From Bacteroidota bacterium (GTDB lineage Bacteria; Bacteroidota; Bacteroidia; Bacteroidales; SKPS01), in NCBI GenBank assembly GCA_022709695.1, contig JAKLII010000007.1:124001-188000 (forward strand): a stretch of DNA of 64,000 nucleotides, written 5' to 3'. The position numbers and the translations under genes were made by a program. Below, piece after piece: positions 56,787 to 64,000 of the stretch (the stretch's first letter is position 1; the number at the start of each line of letters is the position of its first letter). The notes under the pieces are model-generated. The model was not told where the DNA came from. It saw only the letters and a program-made list of their open reading frames with translations, and ran no database searches.

Positions 56787-57295
56787 ATAGCACACGGATT
56801 ATACAGATTTTACTGATTAACACTGATTTTATACTACGAAATTTATAAATTTTCCAAAAAATGACAGATTTGATGCATCAAGAAACCACGGAAACCATCA
56901 TCAAATGTTTCTATAAGGTTGATAATTCACTGGGATTTGGTTTTCTTGAAAAGGTCTATGAAAAAGCGATGATGATTGAATTGGTGAACCATCATCTAAA
57001 TGCATCAAACCAATTTCCAATAAAGGTTTTGTACAACAATCAAATCATAGGTGATTATTATGCAGACATTTTGGTAGAGAATTGCATTGTTGTTGAATTA
57101 AAAGCGGCTGAAACACTTATACCAGAACACGAACAGCAAATCATTAACTATTTAAAAGCCACAGATCTGGAGTTGGGATTGCTTTTTAATTTTGGAAAAA
57201 AGGCTGAATTCCGCAGAATTATTTTTACCAACGACAGAAAAAAACGACTTAAAAATCCGTGAATATCAGCATAAACCGTAAAATCCGTGTGCTAT
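56787..57295. mobile_element. GxxExxY element with 45-bp imperfect terminal inverted repeats
   Basis: The left end, 56787-56831, begins ATAGCACACGGATT. The right end, 57251-57295, read in reverse begins with the same 14 bases, and overall about 35 of 45 positions match. The 509-bp unit holds one gene. It fills nearly the whole gap between two genes of the polysaccharide operon. No clear target duplication is seen in the flanks. The right repeat supplies the last codons and stop of the gene. Confidence 0.7.
56861..57262 (+). CDS. GxxExxY family protein (PD-(D/E)XK-like)
   Basis: A 133-residue protein with the family's name motif GFLEKVY at 27-33 and a PD-(D/E)XK-type nuclease signature: Asp69 in YYADILVE and ELK at 79-81 (VVELKA). 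The body also matches the family (EHEQQIINYLKATDLELGLLFNFG). Members occur as dispersed copies in many genomes; their role is unknown. The gene is AT-rich compared with its neighbours and is framed by terminal inverted repeats; its last three codons and stop lie in the right repeat. Confidence 0.9.
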   Translation: MTDLMHQETTETIIKCFYKVDNSLGFGFLEKVYEKAMMIELVNHHLNASNQFPIKVLYNNQIIGDYYADILVENCIVVELKAAETLIPEHEQQIINYLKATDLELGLLFNFGKKAEFRRIIFTNDRKKRLKNP

Positions 57296-57308
57296 TAAAC
57301 GTCAGAAT

Positions 57309-59138
57309 ATGAGAAAGAAAACGTTGATCATTACCACTATAATTGGGCTTCTGGCAGTAGCTGCCATAACGGTTCTTTTTATCAGAAGGCCCCAAAAGTT
57401 GCACAGTGAATCATCAGGTTACCGCATTCCCAAAGTACTGATCATCACTACAGGTAAGGACGGAACCGGAGTTCTTCCCGAAGGGGTTCTGCTCGCGATG
57501 GAATCCTTCATCAGACGTGGCGCCTACACCCGTGTAAACACCCGCGATGCCCTCCTCGACCGTAACTATCTTGCAGGTTTCGACATTCTACTTCTCCTTA
57601 CGGCGGCCGAGTACCATGATGCCGACCGTCAGTACTCCCTTACCTTTTTCGATGATCTTGAACTCGATATCCTGCGAAGGTGGGTGGAGAACGGAGGGGT
57701 GCTGGTGGGTGGCGACAACATCGGACGAAACCTGCGCAGCGGGGCCGACCGCATCAGCATCTTCGGGAGGCTTGAGCAGGAAAACTGGCCTTTATCGGAT
57801 TGTTTCGGGGTGATGATGTCGGAAAGGAATATGGGAGGGTTTGCGCTGTACGGCGATATCGATACCAACCTCAGAGGTGAGCTGCTGCCTGTGCTGGGAG
57901 AGGGTACCTGGATCCTGGTACCCGATTCAATCACCAGTGACAGCGTAAAGGTGCTTGCCTCCTGGAGTAACGACTCGCTTGAGTTTCCTGCACTGGTGAT
58001 GAACCATTATGGTCGCGGCACGGCATTTTTACTTCCTTCCTCCTATCTGCTGCATCCCTCCAATGAGGGCGGTGTCTGGAACCCTGTGCAGATTGATGCC
58101 TTCTGTGGAATGGTGCTGGAAGCCTGTAACCGGTACAGGCCTGCCATTGTTACCCTTCTTCCCTGGCCGGAGGGAATGCCGGCAGCTTTTGCAGTATCCC
58201 TCAACAGCGACGGAAATATCGAAGATTACCGCCGCACATTCGGGCTGCTTGAGAAAAACAGGATCTCTCCCACACTGTTTGTGAATGGCGAAATGGATCC
58301 TGAAATCAAAAAATATCTGGTCAAAATACCCCATCAACTGCAGTCGAACGGCTGGCGTAAGATCGATATGCAGGGTTTATCCTTCAGCGAAACGGTGTTT
58401 CAGGTGGAAATGAATGAACAGGCATGGGACAAGAGCTTCTCCGGTTTTCGGTTCCCCTTTACCCTCAACAGTTTCAAAGGAATGGATTTCCTGCAGCGCA
58501 AAGGGTACAGCTACGAATCAAGTATTGGGATAGACCACACTACTACCTTTTACGGCAGCCTGTTTCCTTATTATCTGCCTGTTTATCAGGATGATAATTA
58601 CCGGGCTCTGAACCTTCTTGAAATTGGTCCGGTGGCTCGCGATGACTATTATTATTTCAGATCCATCCAGGAGGAAAAACTGGTTGATCCTGCGGTACTG
58701 CAACAGAATGCCTTGCTTTTCAGGGAATATCTGCTCAGGTTCTGGAGAGAAACCACTTTGCCCTCCGGCGGGATGATGGTATATCTGGGGCACCCGCTGT
58801 TTACCGGGCACAGCGAAACCACCCTCCAGCCCCTGCAGTCGCTCATGGATACAGTGAAATACGATGGTGGCTGGATCACCACGATGGAAGAAATTGCCGG
58901 CCGGTGGCGTCTTCTGGATCAGGTTTCACTTTACCTGTCAGACAATGGGAAGAACAGGTATGAACTGCGTGTTGAGATGCCTGATGGCACGAAGATTAAG
59001 GATTTGTCCGTGGGGTTACCCGGCAAGCCCTCCGGGGTTGATGCAAGAACAGGATCCTGTAAGGTAAAAGAGCGTAATGGTAAGTGGATCATCGTATTTG
59101 ATGCATCTCCGGGACAAGAAATCTCCTTTCTGATGTAA
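57309..59138 (+). CDS. Membrane-anchored protein with GATase-like and degenerate polysaccharide-deacetylase-like domains
   Basis: A 609-residue protein with an N-terminal anchor (TLIITTIIGLLAVAAITVLF). Residues 40-270 resemble a class I amidotransferase-like/ThuA fold (KVLIITTGKDGTG, FDILLLLTAAEYH, WVENGGVLVGGDNIG), though no nucleophile Cys is obvious. From about 290 a NodB-like domain follows: AAFAVSLNSDGN in place of xLTFDDG, ISPTLFVNG, and GFRFPF for motif 3; again the catalytic and metal residues are incomplete. A short beta domain ends the protein. It probably belongs to the polysaccharide operon despite the GxxExxY element before it. Exact activity is unknown. Confidence 0.65.
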   Translation: MRKKTLIITTIIGLLAVAAITVLFIRRPQKLHSESSGYRIPKVLIITTGKDGTGVLPEGVLLAMESFIRRGAYTRVNTRDALLDRNYLAGFDILLLLTAAEYHDADRQYSLTFFDDLELDILRRWVENGGVLVGGDNIGRNLRSGADRISIFGRLEQENWPLSDCFGVMMSERNMGGFALYGDIDTNLRGELLPVLGEGTWILVPDSITSDSVKVLASWSNDSLEFPALVMNHYGRGTAFLLPSSYLLHPSNEGGVWNPVQIDAFCGMVLEACNRYRPAIVTLLPWPEGMPAAFAVSLNSDGNIEDYRRTFGLLEKNRISPTLFVNGEMDPEIKKYLVKIPHQLQSNGWRKIDMQGLSFSETVFQVEMNEQAWDKSFSGFRFPFTLNSFKGMDFLQRKGYSYESSIGIDHTTTFYGSLFPYYLPVYQDDNYRALNLLEIGPVARDDYYYFRSIQEEKLVDPAVLQQNALLFREYLLRFWRETTLPSGGMMVYLGHPLFTGHSETTLQPLQSLMDTVKYDGGWITTMEEIAGRWRLLDQVSLYLSDNGKNRYELRVEMPDGTKIKDLSVGLPGKPSGVDARTGSCKVKERNGKWIIVFDASPGQEISFLM

Positions 59139-59171
59139 TTGGATTGACCGTAATAAAGAGGTTCTAAACAA

Positions 59172-59206
59172 AAAAGAGGGCGTCTCACAAGAGGCGCTCT
59201 CTTTTC
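59172..59206. terminator. Bidirectional terminator between convergent genes
   Basis: AAAAAAGAGGGCGTCTC and GAGGCGCTCTCTTTTC pair (with G-U pairs) around a 4-base loop; A-run on one side and T-run on the other serve both directions. A second hairpin TTTTTGCC/GGCAAAAA lies at 59241-59259 next to the EF-G2 stop. Confidence 0.7.
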
Positions 59207-59262
59207 TTCCTCACGGCCGTGGGGCCACGTAGCTTCAGGCTTTTTGCCTAAGGCAAAAATCC

Positions 59263-61395
59263 CTATTCCTCGTCCTTGCTGGCTTCTTCGTACTCTTTAA
59301 GGAGCTTGGTCTGAATATCTCCCGGCACCTGAGCGTACTCCAGGAAAGCCATCGAGAAGGTAGCCCTGCCGCTGGTGATGGAGCTGAGGGAGGTGCTGTA
59401 TTTGTGCATTTCTGCCAGTGGCACCTTGGCTTTGATCACCTGGAAGCTCCCGTCGGAACCCATCCCCAGAATGATGGCGCGGCGTCCCTGCAGGTCAGTC
59501 ATTACATCCCCCATCTTCTCTTCGGGTACCATGACTTCAATCTCATAAATCGGTTCCAGAATCTTGGGGCCGGCATTTTTAAAAGCATCGCTGAATGCAT
59601 GGCGTCCGGCGAGGCGGAAAGAGATTTCATTGGAATCTACCGGGTGCATCTTACCATCGTAAATGCTCACCACGATGTCGCGGGCATACGAACCGGTGAG
59701 AGGTCCGACCTCCATCCGCTCCATAAGTCCCTTCATAATGGCTGGTAAAAAGCGGGCGTCAATGGCTCCCCCGACAATACAGTTGTTCATAATCAGCTTG
59801 CCTCCCCAGGTAAGATTGACCTCATCGGTACCCCTTACCGGAAATTCCTTGGTGTATTCCATCCCTTCGAACCAGGGCTCAATCATCATGTGTACCTCAC
59901 CAAACTGACCAGAACCACCGCTCTGCTTCTTGTGGCGGTACATCGCTTTGGCCGACCTGGTAATGGTTTCGCGGTACGGAATCTTGGGAGCAATGAATTC
60001 GATTTCAATCTTGTGAATGTTATCAAAATACCATTTTACCTTGTTGATATGCATGTCGCCCTGCCCCTGCAGGATAAGTTGTTTCTGCTCGCGTGAGTAG
60101 TTCACCAGCAGGGTGGGGTCGGAGTGGTGCATCTCATAGAGGATGCTGTTCATCTTTTCGTCGTCGGTGGAGGCCACTGCCTTTACAGCGGTGGTGTAGA
60201 TCGGATCTGGGAATGCCATTTTTTCCAGCGGATTCTTAGCCTTGGCATCTCCGATGGTTTGATTGGTCTTGGTGTCTTTCAGTTTAATGGTGGCTCCGAT
60301 ATCTCCTGCCACGATCTTTTCAATCTTTTCACGGTTTTTCCCCGACATTACGAAGATCTGGGTAATGCGCTCCTTGCTGCCTGTATTGATATTCACATAG
60401 TCGGACCCCTCTTTGATCTCGCCGGAGAATACCTTGAAATAGCTTACTTCACCAAGGTGAGGTTCAACGGAGGTCTTAAACACCAGGGCCAACGCAGGAC
60501 CATTGGGATTATATTTTACTTCGTTGCCTTCTTCATCTTTCCGACCGGGCAAATCGGCAGGGCTGGCAAGGGTGTTGGCGATAAACGACAGCACATGACC
60601 CACACCGATGTTGCGTTTGGCGCTGGTGGCAAATACCGGGAAAATACCACGGGTGATCATCCCCATACGGATCCCTTTGCGGATTTCGTCGGGAGTAAGG
60701 GAACCCTCTTCAAAGTACTTTTCCATCAGTTCCTCAGAACCCTCGGCAGCGGCTTCTACCAGTGCAAGGTGCAAATCTTCAGCCTGTCCCTTTTCTGCAG
60801 CGGGAATTTCGGTTACTTCAGGTTTGCCACCGTCTTTGGGGTACTTCAGAAGCTTCAGCTCAACAAGGTCGATGATGCTGTTGAACTCGAGACCCGGGTG
60901 AAGAGGGATTGCCATGGGAACAACCTTGTCGCCAAACTGTGACTTGAGTTGCGACATGGTTTCAGTAACGTTTACCTTCTCATGGTCGAGCTGGTTGAGT
61001 ACCAGAAAAACCGGCTTGTGCATCTGGTTGCAGAGCCGCCAGGTGATTTCGGTACCCACCTGAATCCCTTCCTGAGCGTTCACCATCATCATGGCAGCGT
61101 CAGCAGCGCTCAGGCCTTCAACGGTTTCGCCAATGAAATCATGAAAACCCGGTGTGTCAATGATGTTGATCTTTTTACCGGCATATTCTGCATGGAGGAT
61201 GGAGGCGTAAACCGAGTTGCCACGCTCCAGCTCTACCTGCTTGTAATCCGAAACGGTGTTTTTGTCATCCACGGTACCCCTGCGGTTGATCTGTCCGGAT
61301 TCGAACAGCATCGATTCCGCAATGGTGGTTTTACCCGATTTCGCCCCTCCGATCAGGGCGATGTTTCTCACTTCATTTGTCTGATAAACCTTCAT
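59263..61395 (-). CDS. EF-G paralogue of the Bacteroidota EF-G2 type
   Basis: A 710-residue translation factor with all EF-G domains. It closely resembles the second EF-G of Bacteroides (MKVYQTNEVRNIALIGGAKSGKTT; NTVSDYKQVE; KIPYRETITRSAKAMYRHKKQSGGSGQFGEVH; DGKMHPVDSNEISF). The G3 motif reads DTPGFHDF: the catalytic His of canonical DTPGHVDF is Phe84 here, and switch I reads ERGNSV instead of ERGITI. These changes fit a factor with weak or no GTPase activity, as reported for EF-G2. The canonical fusA must lie elsewhere. A -7 element at 61454-61461 is 58 bases upstream. Confidence 0.93.
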   Translation of the reverse strand: MKVYQTNEVRNIALIGGAKSGKTTIAESMLFESGQINRRGTVDDKNTVSDYKQVELERGNSVYASILHAEYAGKKINIIDTPGFHDFIGETVEGLSAADAAMMMVNAQEGIQVGTEITWRLCNQMHKPVFLVLNQLDHEKVNVTETMSQLKSQFGDKVVPMAIPLHPGLEFNSIIDLVELKLLKYPKDGGKPEVTEIPAAEKGQAEDLHLALVEAAAEGSEELMEKYFEEGSLTPDEIRKGIRMGMITRGIFPVFATSAKRNIGVGHVLSFIANTLASPADLPGRKDEEGNEVKYNPNGPALALVFKTSVEPHLGEVSYFKVFSGEIKEGSDYVNINTGSKERITQIFVMSGKNREKIEKIVAGDIGATIKLKDTKTNQTIGDAKAKNPLEKMAFPDPIYTTAVKAVASTDDEKMNSILYEMHHSDPTLLVNYSREQKQLILQGQGDMHINKVKWYFDNIHKIEIEFIAPKIPYRETITRSAKAMYRHKKQSGGSGQFGEVHMMIEPWFEGMEYTKEFPVRGTDEVNLTWGGKLIMNNCIVGGAIDARFLPAIMKGLMERMEVGPLTGSYARDIVVSIYDGKMHPVDSNEISFRLAGRHAFSDAFKNAGPKILEPIYEIEVMVPEEKMGDVMTDLQGRRAIILGMGSDGSFQVIKAKVPLAEMHKYSTSLSSITSGRATFSMAFLEYAQVPGDIQTKLLKEYEEASKDEE

Positions 61396-61453
61396 AATAT
61401 TTCTGGATAAATTAATTGTAATGTACTGAATGCCTCCATCTTGAAAAGGGGGT

Positions 61454-61461
61454 CAAAAATA
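61454..61461 (-). promoter_or_regulatory. Bacteroidota -7 element for EF-G2 gene (TATTTTTG)
   Basis: TATTTTTG on the minus strand, 58 bases before the ATG at 61395. Confidence 0.45.
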
Positions 61462-61492
61462 TGAAAGAAATGCGACTTGACCAACAGTGGGA

Positions 61493-62470
61493 TCAAAAAA
61501 CGATCACATCGGCAGCTGCCCTGAGGTGTGGCCATTTTGGATCACTGATATGTGCGCCAATCTCCTCAATCACAGCACCGGCAATCAGGCTCCCGAGGGC
61601 TCCGCATTTTTCGGGGGGAAGCAGTTTCGACATGCCATACAGAAATCCCGATGCAAACAGGTCGCCCGCACCCGTGGTGTCGCGCACATCCGCTTTTACG
61701 GCACCTACGCTGCAGCGATTTCCACGATGCTGTATCAGTGATCCCTGGCGGCCCACTTTTACCACTGCAGTTTCACACAACCCGGCAAGCATTCCGAGGG
61801 CAGCCTCCGGTGCCTCTCCTGCAAACGCCCGTGCCTCCTCTTCGTTGGCAAACACGATATCGGTGTAATCGCGTAGCATTCCGTACAAAAAATCACGGTT
61901 GGCTTCAACCACGTTGTAGCTCGACATATCCAGCGACACCAGCATCCCGGCTTTTTTAGCCAGTTGTACCACATGGAGCGCCAGTTCCCGGTTAAAGACC
62001 ATATATCCTTCGATGTGGATCAGGTCGTACCCTTCGAAATGGACCGGCAGAATATCCTCCGGCACCATTTCGGTGGCAGCACCCAGAAAGGTCCCGAAGG
62101 TGCGCTCCGAATCGGGCGAGATGAAGGTGATGGCAGTGCCTGTAGGCTGGATACCCGTCAGCATTACCGGATCAATGCCCGCCTGTCGCATATCGTTGTG
62201 GAAAAATTCCCCCAATGGGTCATTTCCGATTTTTCCGATGTACCGTGTGGGTACCCCAAGCCGGGCCAACCCATGGATGGTATTGGAAGCAGACCCGCCA
62301 GATGCCTGTGAACGGGGAAGTTCGGCAGTAAGCCTCTGTAAATCAGCAGCCCGGTTGTGATCAATTAGCTGCATACTTCCCCTGGGTAAAGCATTTTCGG
62401 CAAGAAAACTGTCGTCCTGCAGGGGAATCAGGATGTCGACCAGCGCATTGCCAAGTCCGGCGATTTTCAT
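61493..62470 (-). CDS. PfkB-family carbohydrate/nucleoside kinase, adenosine kinase-like
   Basis: A 325-residue ribokinase-fold kinase. The N-terminal signature is GGSASNTIHGLARLG (58-72), and the C-terminal PfkB signature DTTGAGDLFASGFLYG contains the catalytic base Asp270. NALVDILIPLQDDSFL near the start and GSMQLID resemble bacterial adenosine kinase-like members, so adenosine or a related nucleoside is the best guess; a sugar cannot be excluded. The -7 element TACCTTTG ends 4 bases before the ATG, so the message is probably leaderless. Confidence 0.9.
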   Translation of the reverse strand: MKIAGLGNALVDILIPLQDDSFLAENALPRGSMQLIDHNRAADLQRLTAELPRSQASGGSASNTIHGLARLGVPTRYIGKIGNDPLGEFFHNDMRQAGIDPVMLTGIQPTGTAITFISPDSERTFGTFLGAATEMVPEDILPVHFEGYDLIHIEGYMVFNRELALHVVQLAKKAGMLVSLDMSSYNVVEANRDFLYGMLRDYTDIVFANEEEARAFAGEAPEAALGMLAGLCETAVVKVGRQGSLIQHRGNRCSVGAVKADVRDTTGAGDLFASGFLYGMSKLLPPEKCGALGSLIAGAVIEEIGAHISDPKWPHLRAAADVIVF

Positions 62471-62474
62471 CCGG

Positions 62475-62482
62475 CAAAGGTA
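62475..62482 (-). promoter_or_regulatory. -7 element next to the PfkB kinase start codon
   Basis: TACCTTTG on the minus strand, 4 bases before the ATG at 62470. Confidence 0.5.
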
Positions 62483-62606
62483 AAGTTAGTTTGTAAAGTT
62501 TTAAAGTTCGTAAAGTTGTTTATGTTTGTAAAGTTCAAAGATCAATGATCAAGGATCAAAGATCAGGTTCCAACTCCTAACTTCTAACTCCTAACTTCTA
62601 ACTCAT
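62483..62606. repeat. Short tandem words between divergent genes
   Basis: Low-complexity runs: GTAAAGTT (62500-62540), AAAGATCA/AATGATCA (62539-62563) and CTCCTAACTTCTAA (62575-62603). Similar AAAGATC words occur at 17195-17215. Confidence 0.7.
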
Positions 62607-62619
62607 AATTCCTCCATCC

Positions 62620-63231
62620 ATGCTCATCATCGGTATCGCCGGCGGGTCCGGCAGCGGAAAGTCAACGGTGGTCAAGCGTATTCTTGGGCAACTGCCTGCA
62701 GGTGAGGTGCAGGTGATTCCGCAGGATGCCTATTACCGCGATCGCAGCGGACTCACCCCTGAGGAGCTGAAACGGATCAACTTCGACCACCCGTCCAGCA
62801 TTGAGTTTACTTTACTGGTGCATCACCTGCAGGAGCTGTCGGAAGGGCGACCGGTGCAGATGCCTGTGTACAGCTACGTTACCTGCAGCCGCGCTTCCGA
62901 GACCATCACCCTGAATCCTGCCCGTGTGCTGATTGTGGAGGGCATTCTGATCTTCACCTGGAAACCTTTACGTGAGATGATGGACATCAGGATTTTTGTG
63001 GATGCAGATGCCGATGAACGGCTGATACGCATCATCCGCCGGGATGTTCACCAGCGAGGTCGCAACTATATGGAAGCGCTGAACCACTATGCCCGGTACG
63101 TAAAGCCCATGCATCAGATGTTCATTGAGCCTACGAAACGGTTTGCCGATATCATTGTCCCGCAGGGTGGTGAAAACCATGTGGCTGTGGACCTGATTGC
63201 AGGCAGGATCAGGCAGCGGCTGACAGAGTAA
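62620..63231 (+). CDS. udk: Uridine kinase
   Basis: Phosphorylates uridine and cytidine in pyrimidine salvage. The 203-residue protein has Walker [10 protein letters not shown] at 8-16, [26 protein letters not shown] with the nucleoside-contacting region, [34 protein letters not shown]-like LID segment and RDVHQRGR. Length and order are standard. It stands alone, divergent from the PfkB kinase. Confidence 0.96.
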   Translation: [203 protein letters not shown]

Positions 63232-63317
63232 AGGATTTGCCATCCGAAATTCCGGGTGCCCGGATGCTCTGAAAAACCGGAATGCAATACAATTTTCCTG
63301 ATTTCTGGGCGCCCGGT

Positions 63318-63347
63318 TTTGCGACTTTACGCAAATTACTATATTTG
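63318..63347 (+). promoter_or_regulatory. -33/-7 promoter of the C69 dipeptidase gene
   Basis: TTTG at 63318-63321, an 18-base spacer, TATATTTG at 63340-63347; ATG 23 bases further at 63371. A CCGGG/CCCGG hairpin just after udk (about 63261-63274) may end the udk transcript. Confidence 0.5.
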
Positions 63348-63370
63348 CGCTCCATCTTAAAACCGATCCT

Positions 63371-64000
63371 ATGAGATTAAAAATGATTACAGGGATTGCA
63401 ACCCTGCTTGCCGGGCTCCTGGCAGCCCCCCAGGTGAATGCCTGCACCAATTACCTGATCACCAAATCGGCTTCCACCGATGGCAGCACTATGATCAGCT
63501 ATGCCGCCGACTCTCACACGCTGTTTGGCGAACTTTACCACTGGCCTGCAAAGAAGTACAAACCGGGAACCATGCTTAAAATCTACGAGTGGGATACCGG
63601 AAAGTACATGGGCGAGATAAAACAGGCTGCTGAAACCTACAATGTGGTAGGCAATATGAACGAATTTCAGGTAGCCATTGGTGAAACCACCTATGGCGGC
63701 CGCGAAGAGCTTGGAAAACAATCCGGAGCCGTTATGGATTACGGCAGCCTTATTTACCTTGCGCTGCAGCGTGCAAAGACCGCCCGTCAGGCCATCCGGA
63801 TCATCACTGAGCTGATGGACGAACACGGCTACGCAAGCTCAGGCGAGTCGTTTTCGGTTTCCGATCCAAATGAAGTGTGGATCCTGGAGATCATCGGCAA
63901 GGGAGAAGGGGAAAAAGGCGCTGTCTGGGTAGCGATGCTTATCCCTGACGGTTATGTCTCAGGCCATGCCAACCACGCCCGAATCACAACCTTCCCGTAT
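63371..64000 (+). CDS. C69 family dipeptidase, exported, 3' end outside window
   Basis: The first 210 codons of a peptidase U34/C69 family member (dipeptidase A type Ntn hydrolase). A signal peptide (MRLKMITGIATLLAGLLAAPQVNA) is followed at once by CTNYLITKSASTDGSTMISY; Cys25 becomes the N-terminal nucleophile after processing. VVGNMNEFQVAIGETTYGGREEL and SSGESFSVSDPNEVWILEIIGKG are strongly typical. The rest lies beyond the window. It should act in the periplasm, cleaving dipeptides. Confidence 0.94.
   Translation, partial: MRLKMITGIATLLAGLLAAPQVNACTNYLITKSASTDGSTMISYAADSHTLFGELYHWPAKKYKPGTMLKIYEWDTGKYMGEIKQAAETYNVVGNMNEFQVAIGETTYGGREELGKQSGAVMDYGSLIYLALQRAKTARQAIRIITELMDEHGYASSGESFSVSDPNEVWILEIIGKGEGEKGAVWVAMLIPDGYVSGHANHARITTFPY

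Overview
The window reads as a chromosomal piece of a Bacteroidota (Bacteroidetes) genome, probably an uncultured relative of the Bacteroidales. The evidence is: four large secreted proteins with type IX secretion (T9SS) sorting tails, a GldH-like gliding lipoprotein, a fused MurF-alanine racemase, an EF-G2-type elongation factor paralogue, the futalosine menaquinone enzyme MqnC, and many promoters of the Bacteroidota form TAnnTTTG with few Shine-Dalgarno sites. No rRNA, prophage, CRISPR array or transposase is visible.

Layout. 1-11,750: a T9SS type B surface protein (running off the left edge), prolyl oligopeptidase, a membrane glycosyltransferase, a TPR protein, lysS, manA, a LOG-family hydrolase, a nucleotide kinase and a dCMP deaminase-like protein. 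11,751-17,510: an accessory stretch full of repeats, with a Fic antitoxin beside a deleted Fic toxin, an AT-rich orphan lipoprotein, a T9SS type A protein, palindromic repeat mosaics and three copies of a promoter-bearing direct repeat. 17,511-34,123, all on the minus strand: a helical protein and isoaspartyl peptidase, a PhoB/PhoR-type two-component pair, uvrC-gldH, an 1828-residue T9SS type B protein, and a leucyl aminopeptidase-pdxA-murF/alr operon. 34,253-37,211: mqnC and dnaX on the plus strand.

37,212-38,860 is the most unusual part. It holds a single intact tRNA-Val(UAC). Downstream of it lie three exact-period 371-bp units, each made of a GIY-YIG nuclease ORF that reads into a tRNA-Val-derived 3' fragment plus the tRNA terminator. 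Upstream, between the tRNA and its apparent promoter, lie five 77-bp units derived from the tRNA 5' half. Both arrays carry the same palindrome in place of the anticodon arm.

38,918-50,515: a T9SS type B adhesin-like protein, SRPBCC protein, acyltransferase, M16 protease, lepA, ribF and a GT39-type glycosyltransferase. 50,646-59,138 looks like a synthase-dependent exopolysaccharide locus: a GT2 membrane synthase, a TPR plus beta-barrel exporter, a glycoside hydrolase joined to a degenerate deacetylase domain, and a second degenerate deacetylase protein. A 509-bp GxxExxY element with 45-bp terminal inverted repeats sits between the last two. 59,263-64,000: the EF-G2-like factor, a PfkB sugar/nucleoside kinase, uridine kinase and a C69 dipeptidase cut by the right edge.

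Four genes (manA, the LOG gene, dnaX, the PfkB kinase) have a -7 element only 4-5 bases before the start codon, so their mRNAs are probably leaderless.
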